NCBI RefSeq assembly: GCF_001592945.1
Contig: NZ_LRPB01000049.1
Span: forward strand, 62,001 to 126,000
Direction: 5' to 3'
DNA: 64,000 bases
From: Roseivirga seohaensis
GTDB taxonomy: Bacteria; Bacteroidota; Bacteroidia; Cytophagales; Cyclobacteriaceae
Position numbers and translations under genes: made by a program
The notes under the pieces: model-generated
Seen by the model: only the letters and a program-made list of their open reading frames with translations
Told to the model about the DNA's origin: nothing
The model's database searches: none
Shown here: piece by piece, positions 51,878 through 60,592 of the stretch
Layout of the letters: the number at the start of each line of letters is the position of its first letter
How positions within the stretch are numbered: the first letter of the stretch is position 1

Positions 51878-52352
51878 AATCTGGAATAAGCTCAAACTGA
51901 ATAAGATGATGTTTGATGTGTTTTTTATGGCAGAACAACCATTCTTGAGCCGTTAATGGGCCGCCATAAGGATGATTGGCGATAAACTCGGACTGGGCTT
52001 CACAAAACTTTATGAAGGTTTCTGTTTCTGCAAAGAACTTTTGTTTAGCCTCTTCAAGGTCAGCGAATCTTAGTGGCTGAAGGTCGCTTTTACCGTTGGG
52101 TGCTGGCACATTTCTACGCATAGGGCTGTCCTTCATTAAGTATTCTTTTAGCTTTGGCCAATCTTCTTCTTTAGAAACCACAGGTACACTAAACCTACCC
52201 ATCGAAAGTTTATAGACCACAATCAAATGTTCCACCATGTGTTGCGGAGTCATTTTTCCCCAAAGAGGTTTTTGTTCTGGTGTAAGTTGAGCCAAAAGTT
52301 CAGCTACGGTGGAGCTTAAGTAATTTTCTACTTCTTTTCTATTGTGTTCCAT
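51870..52352 (-). CDS. DinB-like/DUF1569-type four-helix protein
   Basis: A 160-residue protein of the DinB/YfiT four-helix-bundle type. Histidines at MTPQHMVEHLIVVY and FCHKKHIKHHLIQFELI are placed as in the metal triad of the superfamily. Catalytic function is unknown for most members; some act as metal-dependent thiol transferases. It is directly upstream of, and overlaps, the PaaI-like thioesterase gene, so the pair likely acts in one small pathway. Confidence 0.72.
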   Translation of the reverse strand: MEHNRKEVENYLSSTVAELLAQLTPEQKPLWGKMTPQHMVEHLIVVYKLSMGRFSVPVVSKEEDWPKLKEYLMKDSPMRRNVPAPNGKSDLQPLRFADLEEAKQKFFAETETFIKFCEAQSEFIANHPYGGPLTAQEWLFCHKKHIKHHLIQFELIPDYE

Positions 52353-52361
52353 AAGGTGGTT

Positions 52362-52988
52362 TTACTCTTTAGTTTTTGTTTGATTTTCAACCGCCTGACT
52401 AATTCTATTTTTCACATTCTCCCAAGTCGTATTATTCAATATCACAGGGCTCGGCTCATCTTCCGCATCTTGAAAATAGGTCATGGATTTGAGTACATAG
52501 AAGTAATTATCTTCGCTATACTTTTGACCATAAAAGGACAGGAGTTGGGAGAGTGGATAATGATTCAATAACTCAATCAAGTCAAAGAAATCTTTTTTAC
52601 TTCCCCGTTGTGCTACTGCGGAAAGCTTCATGGCCGCAATATCTTGAGTACTCAGAAAACGGACCGATTCTATAATTTCGAGCGGTTCTAATAACGCGTA
52701 TTGATGTGAAAGAACATCAACTTTGACCCCTTGAACGGACAGACTTAAGGAGTTTCTGTTCATGTTTAAAACAGATAGATCTTCAAATTTATGGCGAATG
52801 GCTGAAATTACTTCTTCTGTATCGAAAGGCTGCCTGGTAAATAAATCAAGGTCAACAGAAACTCTGTGACCAAATTTTAAGGCTAGGGCCGTACCACCAC
52901 CTAATGAAAAGTCTTGAAGTGAATCAATCCCCTGCAGGTCAATTAGTAATTCCAGTGTTGCGGTGTCAACTGTTTTTCTTTGAAGCAT
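52362..52988 (-). CDS. AbiEii-type nucleotidyltransferase toxin
   Basis: A 208-residue protein of the AbiEii/AbiGii nucleotidyltransferase family. The G-S-like loop FSLGGGTALALKFGHR (residues 27-42) and the metal carboxylates D46/D48 in SVDLDLFT match the family's polymerase-beta-type active site; AAMKLSAVAQRGSKKDFFD is the second conserved block. Known members are toxins of abortive-infection or toxin-antitoxin pairs that modify tRNA 3' ends or related targets. It overlaps the upstream gene by 46 bases, as expected for a toxin following its antitoxin. The partner is not an AbiEi homologue. Confidence 0.88.
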   Translation of the reverse strand: MLQRKTVDTATLELLIDLQGIDSLQDFSLGGGTALALKFGHRVSVDLDLFTRQPFDTEEVISAIRHKFEDLSVLNMNRNSLSLSVQGVKVDVLSHQYALLEPLEIIESVRFLSTQDIAAMKLSAVAQRGSKKDFFDLIELLNHYPLSQLLSFYGQKYSEDNYFYVLKSMTYFQDAEDEPSPVILNNTTWENVKNRISQAVENQTKTKE

Positions 52989-53227
52989 CTGAATTGCTCT
53001 TGGTCTAGATTAAAATAAACACAGCAGAAGGAAAGGGTTTTGTTATCGAGGTATCGTGTATTGACAAGTTGTTCTTGGCAAACTTCTTTTCCATAATAAG
53101 TAACTACAGCCCAAAAATCATCCATTGTGCCCTTCATAAATACCCGAGGAATAATAAATGATTTGTGCTGGTCGTATGAAACCGTTTTCCGATCTACATC
53201 CCAAAACAAGTGACTACTTAATTTCAT
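52943..53227 (-). CDS. DUF6922-like protein, probable antitoxin partner of the AbiEii gene
   Basis: About 94 residues from the ATG at 53227 (an earlier TTG adds six residues). The block MKLSSHLFWDVDRKTVSYD and the later VVTYYGKEVCQEQL resemble DUF6922 proteins, which are often found beside AbiEii toxins in Bacteroidota. It precedes and overlaps the toxin gene, the usual antitoxin position, and has no HTH visible by eye. Antitoxin function is inferred from position. Confidence 0.75.
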   Translation of the reverse strand: MKLSSHLFWDVDRKTVSYDQHKSFIIPRVFMKGTMDDFWAVVTYYGKEVCQEQLVNTRYLDNKTLSFCCVYFNLDQEQFRCFKEKQLTPQHWNY

Positions 53228-53371
53228 TTTTAAAGCTGTTATCAAGTAAAGCTCTACCGTTTAATTCGTTCAACTCTCAATTTATTAACTAATTTCTTTT
53301 CAAATGGTATTTATTAAAAATCAGAGAGAATATTTCTGTCGTACCCATATTGCAAATCGTAAACCTTAAAA

Positions 53372-53401
53372 CTAAAAAGGCCTCACTAGAGGCCTTTTTA
53401 G
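53372..53401 (-). terminator. Terminator of pruA
   Basis: CTAAAAAGGCCTC / GAGGCCTTTTTAG, a 13-bp perfect stem with an ACTA loop, 16 bases after the pruA stop on the minus strand. The A/T ends provide T-runs in both directions. Confidence 0.92.
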
Positions 53402-53416
53402 ATAGTTATTTAAGAA

Positions 53417-55045
53417 TTACTCTCCCAAGAACGGGTATCTGTAATCGGTTGGCGTTACAAAAGTTTCTTTGATCAAACGCGGAGAAACCCAGCGCAATAA
53501 GTTGATCATTGAACCTGCTTTGTCGTTTGTACCAGAACCTCTAGCTCCACCAAATGGCTGCTGTCCTACAACGGCACCGGTTGGCTTATCATTAATGTAG
53601 AAGTTACCTGCAGAGTTTTCCAAGGCTTTAATTCCTACCTCAAGCGCGTACCTATCAGCAGAGAAAAGCGCACCCGTTAATGCATAAGGCGAAGTGTTGT
53701 CTACCAATTCTAAAGTAGCTTCGTAATCTTTTGGCTCGTAAACATAAATTGTAATTACCGGGCCGAAGATCTCTTCGCACATGGTTGTGTACTTAGGGTC
53801 TGTTGTTAACAGTACAGTTGGCTCAATAAAGTAACCTTTCGATTTGTCGTAACCACCACCCGCAATTACTTCTACTTTATCGCTTGCCTTGGCATCGTCA
53901 ATGTATTTGGCAATTTTATCGAATGATTTTTCATCAATTACAGCGTTAATAAAGTTGCTGAAATCTTCTGTACCGCCCATTTTGAACGACTTCAAATCTT
54001 CGATTACATAGTTCTTCACATCTTCCCAAAGGTTAGAAGGAATGTATGCACGTGATGCGGCAGAACATTTCTGACCTTGGAATTCGAATGCACCTCTAGA
54101 AATAGCGGTCGCCACTTCTTTTGCTTTAGACGATTCGTGCACCATGATAAAATCTTTACCACCAGTTTCGCCTACAATTCTTGGGTAAGAACGGTACTTG
54201 TAAATGTTGTTTCCAATGGTTTTCCATATGTGCTGGAAAACACCTGTGCTACCTGTAAAGTGAATTCCACCGAAATCTTTATGTTCGAAAATCACCTCAC
54301 CTGCTGTTGGGCCATCTACAAAGAAAAGGTTGATTACGCCATCAGGAACACCTGCTTCGCGGAAAACTTCCATCAAAACATTCGCAGAATAAATTTGAGT
54401 GTTTGAAGGTTTCCAAACTACGGTATTACCCATCATGGCTGGTGCCGAAGGAAGGTTACCTGCAATAGCTGTAAAGTTGAATGGAGTTAAGGCAAACACG
54501 AAACCTTCTAGTGGTCTTTGTTCTACTCTGTTCCAAATGCCTGGTGCAGAATCGGGCTGTTGCTTGTAAATCTCGGTCATGTACTGAACATTGAACCTTA
54601 AGAAATCTACAATCTCGCAAGCCGAATCGATTTCTGCTTGGTAAGCATTTTTAGACTGACCCAGCATGGTTGCTGCGTTCAATTTGTCTCTATAAGGTCC
54701 AGCAATAAGCTCGGCAGCTTTCAAGAAAATACTTGCTCTGTTTTCCCAACTTGTGTTGGCCCAATCTTTTTTTGCAGCCATGGCAGCGTCAATCGCAGCC
54801 GAAACATGAGAGGCATCTCCGTTAGAAAAGTAACCTAAAATATGTTGGTGATCGTGTGGAGGGCTTAGTGGAGATTTATTGTCAGTTCTCACTTCTTTTC
54901 CCCCGATAAACATCGGAATATCCACTTGTTTCGAACGCGCTTCGGCAAGAGCTGCCTGCAAGCTTTCACGCTCAGGAGAGCCTGGCGCATAGTTTTTTAT
55001 TGGTTCGTTTCTAGCGGGAGGTACGTTGAAGAATCCTGTTGCCAT
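53417..55045 (-). CDS. pruA: L-glutamate gamma-semialdehyde (1-pyrroline-5-carboxylate) dehydrogenase
   Basis: A 542-residue aldehyde dehydrogenase from the ATG at 55045; the longer frame starts with 13 charged residues upstream. FTGSTGVFQHIW, RIVGETGGKDFI (catalytic Glu), the catalytic C327 in FQGQKCSAASRAY and the late GAVVGQQPFGGARGSGTNDKAGS match the dedicated P5C dehydrogenase subfamily. It oxidises glutamate semialdehyde to glutamate with NAD+ in proline breakdown. The proline dehydrogenase gene is not adjacent, so the two-step pathway is split here. A perfect -7 box lies upstream. Confidence 0.95.
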   Translation of the reverse strand: MATGFFNVPPARNEPIKNYAPGSPERESLQAALAEARSKQVDIPMFIGGKEVRTDNKSPLSPPHDHQHILGYFSNGDASHVSAAIDAAMAAKKDWANTSWENRASIFLKAAELIAGPYRDKLNAATMLGQSKNAYQAEIDSACEIVDFLRFNVQYMTEIYKQQPDSAPGIWNRVEQRPLEGFVFALTPFNFTAIAGNLPSAPAMMGNTVVWKPSNTQIYSANVLMEVFREAGVPDGVINLFFVDGPTAGEVIFEHKDFGGIHFTGSTGVFQHIWKTIGNNIYKYRSYPRIVGETGGKDFIMVHESSKAKEVATAISRGAFEFQGQKCSAASRAYIPSNLWEDVKNYVIEDLKSFKMGGTEDFSNFINAVIDEKSFDKIAKYIDDAKASDKVEVIAGGGYDKSKGYFIEPTVLLTTDPKYTTMCEEIFGPVITIYVYEPKDYEATLELVDNTSPYALTGALFSADRYALEVGIKALENSAGNFYINDKPTGAVVGQQPFGGARGSGTNDKAGSMINLLRWVSPRLIKETFVTPTDYRYPFLGE

Positions 55046-55113
55046 AATTTCTTTTTTTGAATTTGTTTTCTGTTTTTTCCCCAAAGCATTTCAGGGTCAT
55101 AAATTGACTTGGG

Positions 55114-55121
55114 CAAATATA
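55114..55121 (-). promoter_or_regulatory. Candidate -7 box of the pruA promoter
   Basis: On the minus strand the sequence is TATATTTG, a perfect TAnnTTTG, about 69 bases before the chosen pruA start. No CAAA is seen at the expected -33 distance on the plus strand. Confidence 0.5.
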
Positions 55122-55153
55122 AGGTTTCGCCTATGGATTAAAAACCCGATTAG

Positions 55154-55849
55154 CTAGAGTAAGTTCCTTAATTGGCTAAGCATTTGAATCTCGTATGTAG
55201 GCGGAAAATCGCTTGTTAGTTTGGTGGGGTTAAACCAAATATGATCCATACCAAAATTTCGTGCGCCTTGAATGTCAGATTCCAAGTTATCGCCAATCAT
55301 GATGCTCTCATTTAGCTTGGCGCCAGCCCTTTGTAAGGCTTGTTCAAAAATAGGAGCGGAGGGTTTTCTGGAATTTGAGTTTTCAGAAGTTACGATCGCA
55401 TCAAAGTAATGATCTAGTTTGGCGCTTTTCATTTTAATTGTCTGCACATCGTCAAAACCATTAGTGATAATGTGTAGTTGGTAGCGCTCTTTCAGGTAAT
55501 CTAAAACATCGTGAGCTCCTTCGAAAACAGCCTCTTTAGTTGGGCAGAGTTCTACATATTCACAATCCAATTGTTGCGGTATAATGTCGAGTTTGGCATT
55601 TAATCTCTCAAAAATTGTGGCAAACCGCCTTTCTCTAATTTGTTCGCGCTGAATTTGGTGTTTGTTAAAAAGGCTCCAAAGTTCGTTGTTCACCTGAAAA
55701 AAGTGCTGTACAAAAGTGTCTTTGTCAAAATGAGTAATGTGCTCGAACCTATAATGGTCATAAAGTTCGTGTAGGGCCGTCATGGCGTTGGTGTCATAAT
55801 CCCAAAGTGTATGGTCCAAATCGAAAAAGATATGTTGGTAGTTTTTCAA
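55154..55849 (-). CDS. yjjG: YjjG-family noncanonical pyrimidine nucleotidase (HAD)
   Basis: A 231-residue HAD hydrolase. Motif I FFDLDHTLWD puts the nucleophile at D10 and the acid at D12; motif II is ITNGFDDVQ and motif IV MIGDNLESDIQGA. The cap and the overall length fit the YjjG group, which removes noncanonical pyrimidine nucleotides such as 5-halogenated or oxidised dUMP derivatives. Only the family is certain; the exact substrate needs testing. It lies between pruA and an ArsR regulator, all on the minus strand. Confidence 0.87.
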   Translation of the reverse strand: MKNYQHIFFDLDHTLWDYDTNAMTALHELYDHYRFEHITHFDKDTFVQHFFQVNNELWSLFNKHQIQREQIRERRFATIFERLNAKLDIIPQQLDCEYVELCPTKEAVFEGAHDVLDYLKERYQLHIITNGFDDVQTIKMKSAKLDHYFDAIVTSENSNSRKPSAPIFEQALQRAGAKLNESIMIGDNLESDIQGARNFGMDHIWFNPTKLTSDFPPTYEIQMLSQLRNLL

Positions 55850-55874
55850 AATAAAGAATGGAAATTATGGAAAC

Positions 55875-56258
55875 TCAAATTGACCAACCTTGTTTAGAAA
55901 TTCTATTTTCGGCCAGTTCACGATTCGATTTAAGTATTTCGTAAGTCTCTTGGTCTTTTTGTAAACGAGCATCTTTATTTAAGAAATTGAAAATTTGTAT
56001 CATCACTAGTTCCACTTCTTCTCTAATACTATAAAAAACCCACTGGTCGTGTTTGCGGGCATTCACAATATTTGAATTCTTTAAATAAGTAACATGTCTC
56101 GAAGTTTTGGTTTGGGTGTAATCTAAAATGTGTTCTAGGTCAGAGATCGTCATTTCTCCGTTTTTCAAAAGTAAGTGAAGAATTCTTACCCTAGCTTCGT
56201 CAGATAAGGATTTAAAGATTTGCGCCCCAAAGGGAAGACTAAAATTTTTGAGTTTCAT
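55875..56258 (-). CDS. ArsR-family transcriptional regulator
   Basis: A 127-residue winged-helix regulator. The core AQIFKSLSDEARVRILHLLL and the recognition region TQTKTSRHVTYLKNSNIVNA are typical of ArsR/SmtB-like proteins. The cysteine pairs used by metal-sensing members are not obvious, so it may respond to another signal. It sits 25 bases upstream of yjjG on the same strand and may control that operon or its own gene. Confidence 0.88.
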   Translation of the reverse strand: MKLKNFSLPFGAQIFKSLSDEARVRILHLLLKNGEMTISDLEHILDYTQTKTSRHVTYLKNSNIVNARKHDQWVFYSIREEVELVMIQIFNFLNKDARLQKDQETYEILKSNRELAENRISKQGWSI

Positions 56259-56479
56259 TGAATTGACTTTGCTTTCATGGTTTTAAAACTGTTGTTAATC
56301 TATGATTTTTACCAAAGAAAGGCTGGGGTTAATTATTGTTAAATTGAGAAGAATAATTGGTTTAAGCCAACACAATTCCCCTTTTTGATTGTTAATATTG
56401 CGAAGCGAAAAAAAATAAGTTCTATCTTCTTATCTTTAAGTCTAAGTTCACGTAGAACACAATCAAAAGCACAAGTATA

Positions 56480-57121
56480 TTGAAACAAACTGTAATCACA
56501 TATTCTCTACGCGCCATTGTGCTTTGTGCTTTTCTTTTTTGCAGTGCTCAAAAGGGTTTTGCGCAGAATAACAATTCTGGTGTAGTTCAACTTTCGGGGC
56601 TTGTTATGAATGCCGATAGTACCGAAACGGTTTTTGGAGTTCATATTTTTGCCCTCAAAACAGGCCGGGGAACAGTTTCAGATTACAGAGGTTGGTTTAG
56701 CAAGGCTTTTTACGCTGGCGATACACTGATATTCACTTCCATAGGCTTTAAAGACCGTAAAATAGTTGTTCCTGATTCAGTGGGCGATCAATACACTATT
56801 ATTGTGGCTATGGAAGAAGAGGTTACTCAACTTCCTGATGTAGAAGTAAGTCGTTTTCCGAGTGAGGAACTTTTCAAAGAGGCATTTTTGGCCATGAATT
56901 TAAATGAAGAGCAAGAAAGTGTTCTGAATGCTTTTGCGCCTGAGGCTGTACAGCGAATGGTGCTCACCATGCCTATGGGGGGTAGCCCTGATGCCAATTA
57001 TAGGTACATGATGAATCAGCAATATAATCAGATGCAGTACCGTTCGGGGCCAACAACAAATCCACTGCTGAATCCTTTTGCTTGGGCAAAGTTTATCAAT
57101 TCGCTGAAAAAGAAGAAGTAG
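56480..57121 (+). CDS. Exported carboxypeptidase-regulatory-like domain protein
   Basis: A 213-residue protein with a TTG start giving a signal peptide (about 1-29, cleavage after GFAQ). Residues about 35-115 form one CarboxypepD-regulatory-like (CNA-B-like) domain: LVMNADSTETVFGVHIFALK, SDYRGWFSKAFYAGDTLIFT and VAMEEEVTQLPDV. The C-terminal 95 residues are helical with a Q-rich segment (NQQYNQMQYRSG) and an end rich in lysine. Families with this architecture serve as outer-membrane or periplasmic partners of TonB systems. Partner unknown. Confidence 0.75.
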   Translation: MKQTVITYSLRAIVLCAFLFCSAQKGFAQNNNSGVVQLSGLVMNADSTETVFGVHIFALKTGRGTVSDYRGWFSKAFYAGDTLIFTSIGFKDRKIVVPDSVGDQYTIIVAMEEEVTQLPDVEVSRFPSEELFKEAFLAMNLNEEQESVLNAFAPEAVQRMVLTMPMGGSPDANYRYMMNQQYNQMQYRSGPTTNPLLNPFAWAKFINSLKKKK

Positions 57122-57127
57122 CTTTTT

Positions 57128-57868
57128 CTAATTCCTCGTTAGCTTTAGGCTAATAAACCTGTCTGTTCCCAGCCAACAATTTTCATTATTTGTATACCAT
57201 GCCCTGTGCATCGGAATTCGCATTCCATTCTGAATTTCTAAACCTTCAATAACAATGTATTCGCCATCATTTTCGGCTTCGTTATGAAAGAAACGATAAC
57301 CTACTAAAGCATAAGTTTCTGGGTGGAAATAGAAATACCAAGTGTCGGAACCTACGTTTTTATCATAGGTAACTTTGAGTGCTAAAACAGGCTTTCCGTC
57401 AAAAGTAGTGCTTTGAACCACTGGGTCAATATTCGTTCCCTTGTCCTTTAACTTCATTGGTAAGCCGTATAAATAACTATAATAGTTTCTCCATCTTCTG
57501 GCCCTATCGGGGCTCAATTGTAACGTATCGACCCTTACGGAATCCGTGATTACTCTGTAATCCATAAATGATTCGGTTGAGTCTAGTCCATCTACTTTCC
57601 AGTTAAATAAGTGGTTGTCTTTTACAAACGATAACTCAAACGCTCCTCTCTGATTGTCAATAATAACATGTGAGGGGCGAACCGATCCATTTGGCATTTC
57701 CTGATCAATCACTAATTCCATTTTTACTTTTTGCCATTGCCCGCTGGGGTCATGAAAGGAAATGCTTCGATTTAAAAGTTCTGTACCAGAGATTTGCTCT
57801 TCTTGAGCACTCAATACCGAGCAGGAGATAAACAATAAAAGAAAGATGGGTGTAAAGTAGCGGGTCAT
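57128..57868 (-). CDS. DUF6503-like exported protein
   Basis: A 246-residue protein with a signal peptide (about 1-20; SCSVLSAQ, with no convincing lipid-attachment distance). The body is strand-rich and follows a pattern GTELLNRSISFHDPSGQW, AFELSFVKDNHLF, YLYGLPMKLKDKGT, LALKVTYDKNVGSDTWYFY and ENCWLGTDRFISL. I recognise this as the DUF6503 type with moderate certainty. Block order resembles that of the shorter protein at 27500-28186. Converges with the previous gene with six bases between stops. Function unknown, possibly lipid- or ligand-binding. Confidence 0.68.
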   Translation of the reverse strand: MTRYFTPIFLLLFISCSVLSAQEEQISGTELLNRSISFHDPSGQWQKVKMELVIDQEMPNGSVRPSHVIIDNQRGAFELSFVKDNHLFNWKVDGLDSTESFMDYRVITDSVRVDTLQLSPDRARRWRNYYSYLYGLPMKLKDKGTNIDPVVQSTTFDGKPVLALKVTYDKNVGSDTWYFYFHPETYALVGYRFFHNEAENDGEYIVIEGLEIQNGMRIPMHRAWYTNNENCWLGTDRFISLKLTRN

Positions 57869-57924
57869 AATGTTAAATGATGTTGAATTTAGATGGTTCT
57901 ACACGTAAATGTAAGAGATGTTCT

Positions 57925-57932
57925 TATTTTTG
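57925..57932 (+). promoter_or_regulatory. Candidate -7 box of the CPBP/SDR operon
   Basis: TATTTTTG matches TAnnTTTG 26 bases before the ATG at 57959. No TTTG at the expected -33 spacing is seen. Confidence 0.45.
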
Positions 57933-57958
57933 CAATCTGACTCAACGGTAGCAACAGC

Positions 57959-58675
57959 ATGCAAATTCCAATTTGGGACCCTTCCTTTTTAGAACCAATT
58001 TTAGCAATTGGCCTTCTCACTATTGGATTTAGTGTCTATCACTTCGTTTCTATTTCGCCAAAAGTTAAAGAGCGTTTTGCTAAAAAATATGGTGAAGTAA
58101 GAGGTAATACAAAGGCCTTGTGGTATTTCAGGTACTTAGGAGCCATGACTATCGGAGTAATTCCGGCTATAATCATGATGGTGATTTTAGATAAAACCCC
58201 TGCTGATTACGGAGTAACATTTAAGAATCATGCCACGTCTCTTTATTGGATTTTAGGTTTGGCTGCCGTGATTGTACCGATGAATTTTTTCAATTCTAAA
58301 AAAGAAAAGAACTTAGCCTTTTACCCAAATGTAAGGGAGAAGGAGTGGACAAAAGCCATGGTAGCCAAAAACGCCTTCACCTGGGTGTCTTATTTATTCG
58401 GTTACGAATTAATGTTCAGAGGATTGTTGCTTTTTGCTACAGTTCCCTTGCTGGGCGAATGGCCGGCTATTGTATTGAATGCGGCTTTATATGCCTTAGT
58501 ACATGTGCCTAAAAACTTAGAAGAAACCATTGGGGCAGTTCCATTGGGGCTGTTGCTCTGCCTCATTACTTTAACAACAGGAACGATTTGGGTGGCTTTT
58601 TTCGTTCACATTACCTTGGCACTGTCCAACTTTTTCTTTTCGCTAAGGCATCACCCTGATATGAAAGTTATTTAA
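57959..58675 (+). CDS. CPBP-family intramembrane metalloprotease-like protein
   Basis: A 238-residue protein with about seven membrane spans. The CPBP signature normally reads EExxxR; here the motif is Y149-E150-LMF-R154, so the first glutamate is replaced by tyrosine. H182 (ALVHVPKN) and H217 (FFVHITLALSN) keep the positions of the other metal ligands. Loss of the first Glu may abolish or alter protease activity, as in several CPBP proteins with non-proteolytic roles. It is first of three plus-strand genes with overlapping ends. Confidence 0.78.
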   Translation: MQIPIWDPSFLEPILAIGLLTIGFSVYHFVSISPKVKERFAKKYGEVRGNTKALWYFRYLGAMTIGVIPAIIMMVILDKTPADYGVTFKNHATSLYWILGLAAVIVPMNFFNSKKEKNLAFYPNVREKEWTKAMVAKNAFTWVSYLFGYELMFRGLLLFATVPLLGEWPAIVLNAALYALVHVPKNLEETIGAVPLGLLLCLITLTTGTIWVAFFVHITLALSNFFFSLRHHPDMKVI

Positions 58676-59664
58676 TGAGTAAAAAGATATTTATTACTGG
58701 AAGTACAGGCTTTATCGGTCAAAAATTGACTCACACTTTAGCCGAACAAGGGCACAGAGTAACTGCTTTGGTTCGATCTAAGGCCAAGGCTGAAACGTTA
58801 ATTCACCCCAATATTGAAACCGTAGAAGGGGACTTATTTCATACTGATGCCTTGCAAAAGGGTATGGAAAATTGTGATGAGGTTTATCATTTGGCGGCCT
58901 TTGCAAGCGTTTGGGCCAAGGACGATACCTTTAAAAGAGTGAATATTGATGGCACCACCAATATTTTAGATGCGGCCAAAAACCAAGGCGTTTCTAAAGT
59001 AGTGGTTACCTCAACTGCAGGCGTAATTGGTCCGGCCATTGATGGCCCGGTAAATGAAGACACACCACGACAGGTTGATTTCTTTACCGATTATGAAAGC
59101 ACAAAACACCAATCGGAAGAACAAATACGTCAGCGCGCTGCTGATGGACAACATATTGTAATTGTAAACCCAACAAGGGTGTATGGTCCGGGGCCTCTCA
59201 ATGTGAGTAATTCTGTAACCAAATTGGTGAAGCAATACATTGATGGTAAATGGAAGTTCATGCCAGGTGACGGGCTCAGCACTGGCAATTATGTGTATGT
59301 AGAAGATGTAATTCGTGGGCACATGCTGGCCATGGAGCATGGAAAATCAGGGGAACGTTACTTGCTTGGAGGCGAAGATGCTACCTATCATGAGCTCTTT
59401 GATATGATTGCTGAGATTGGTGGTAAAAAATATAAGCTCTATAAAATGCCCTTGGGAGTTATGCTTACCTTCGGCAAGGTTCAGTTATTTTTAGCTGAAA
59501 ATTTTGGTAAACAACCTATGATAACGCCAGGATGGGTAAGAAAATACCTGTATAAATGGAGCGTTTCAAGCGATAAAGCTCAAAAAGAACTAGGCTACCA
59601 GATAACACCACTCATGAGTGGAATTCAGCAGACGGTAGATTGGTTAAGAACAGACAACAAATGA
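58675..59664 (+). CDS. NAD-dependent epimerase/dehydratase family protein (extended SDR)
   Basis: A 329-residue extended short-chain dehydrogenase. The N-terminal GSTGFIGQKLTHTLAEQG binds NAD(P); VYHLAAFASVWA, the VVTSTAGVIGP serine strand and a TDYESTKHQSEEQ tyrosine/lysine segment form the active site, with VNPTRVYGPG following. Resembles 3-beta-hydroxysteroid dehydrogenase-like or dihydroflavonol reductase-like SDRs; the substrate is unknown. Its ATG overlaps the CPBP stop by one base. Confidence 0.88.
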   Translation: MSKKIFITGSTGFIGQKLTHTLAEQGHRVTALVRSKAKAETLIHPNIETVEGDLFHTDALQKGMENCDEVYHLAAFASVWAKDDTFKRVNIDGTTNILDAAKNQGVSKVVVTSTAGVIGPAIDGPVNEDTPRQVDFFTDYESTKHQSEEQIRQRAADGQHIVIVNPTRVYGPGPLNVSNSVTKLVKQYIDGKWKFMPGDGLSTGNYVYVEDVIRGHMLAMEHGKSGERYLLGGEDATYHELFDMIAEIGGKKYKLYKMPLGVMLTFGKVQLFLAENFGKQPMITPGWVRKYLYKWSVSSDKAQKELGYQITPLMSGIQQTVDWLRTDNK

Positions 59665-60461
59665 CAAATTCAAAGAAATTCGCATTAGTAACAGGTTCTA
59701 GTAATGGCATTGGTCGTGCTATTGCAGAAAACTGTGCAGCCAGAGGCTTTAATGTTCTCTTGGTGGCACTACCAGAAGCTAAACTTGAAGAAGTAACTAA
59801 TGCATTAGCTGCTAAATACCCGAAACAAGAATTCCACTGTTTGGGAGTAAACCTAATGGATGCTGAGGCACCTCAAGAGGTTTTTCAATGGTGCCAGAAG
59901 AACAATTTTGTAGTTGATATTTTGGCAAACAATGCTGGTTTGGGTAATTCTGGAGACTTCCTTTCTAAAAAAGCAGAGTTTTATTTTGGCCAAATGCAAT
60001 TGAATATGGTGGCTATGGTAATGCTTACCCACCATTTTTTACCCGAAATGCAAAAGCTTGATAAGGCATATATTTTAAATGTGGCCAGCATGGCCTCTTA
60101 CTATGATATTCCGTTCAAAGGCATTTATGCAGCCAGTAAGAAATTTGTGAGTTCATTCTCTCATTCGCTTCGTTACGAATTGAAGGACTCTAACGTTTTC
60201 GTTTCGATTCTTTGTCCTGCGGCTGTGCTTACCAACCCTGAAGTGATTAAGCGCGATGCAAACATGGGTTTCGTTTCTAAAATAACAAGGCAAACGGCTG
60301 AGCAAGTGGCCGAATATGCGTTAAGCCGAATGTTTAATAGAAAACCAGTGTCTATTCCGGGCGTTTTCCCTAAATTTTACAGAACCTTGGGGCGGGTAAT
60401 TCCACACCGAATGCAATTGCGAATGCTCGCAAACGCTTTTATTAAGCAGTCGAGGGAGTGA
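59661..60461 (+). CDS. Classical short-chain dehydrogenase/reductase
   Basis: A 266-residue SDR from the ATG at 59661, which overlaps the previous stop codon (ATGA); a start seven codons earlier is less likely. GSSNGIGRAIAENCA binds the cofactor, ILANNAGLGNSGDF contains the NNAG motif, NVASMASYYDIPFKGIYAASKKFV holds S, Y and K. The product acts on an unknown substrate, probably in the same pathway as the preceding SDR. A T-rich hairpin follows. Confidence 0.9.
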   Translation: MTNSKKFALVTGSSNGIGRAIAENCAARGFNVLLVALPEAKLEEVTNALAAKYPKQEFHCLGVNLMDAEAPQEVFQWCQKNNFVVDILANNAGLGNSGDFLSKKAEFYFGQMQLNMVAMVMLTHHFLPEMQKLDKAYILNVASMASYYDIPFKGIYAASKKFVSSFSHSLRYELKDSNVFVSILCPAAVLTNPEVIKRDANMGFVSKITRQTAEQVAEYALSRMFNRKPVSIPGVFPKFYRTLGRVIPHRMQLRMLANAFIKQSRE

Positions 60462-60480
60462 GAGACATTAGATATAAACA

Positions 60481-60505
60481 AGGCAGCTTAACGGCTGTCT
60501 TTTTT
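60481..60505 (+). terminator. Terminator after the SDR operon
   Basis: AGGCAGC with GCTGTCT (one wobble) around a short TTAAC-type loop, followed by six T. It is 20 bases past the SDR stop. Confidence 0.8.
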
Positions 60506-60564
60506 ATTAAAGTACCTCTAGTTGAAGCTTCTCGCTTCGACCTATATAACCCAAAGGGCATAAA

Positions 60565-60592
60565 AAAACCCGATCATTTCTGATCAGGTTTT
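60565..60592. terminator. Bidirectional terminator-like hairpin
   Basis: AAAACC-C-GATCA / TGATC-A-GGTTTT around a TTTC loop, one internal mismatch, T-rich on both strands. It lies between the SDR operon and the convergent helicase gene. Confidence 0.75.
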
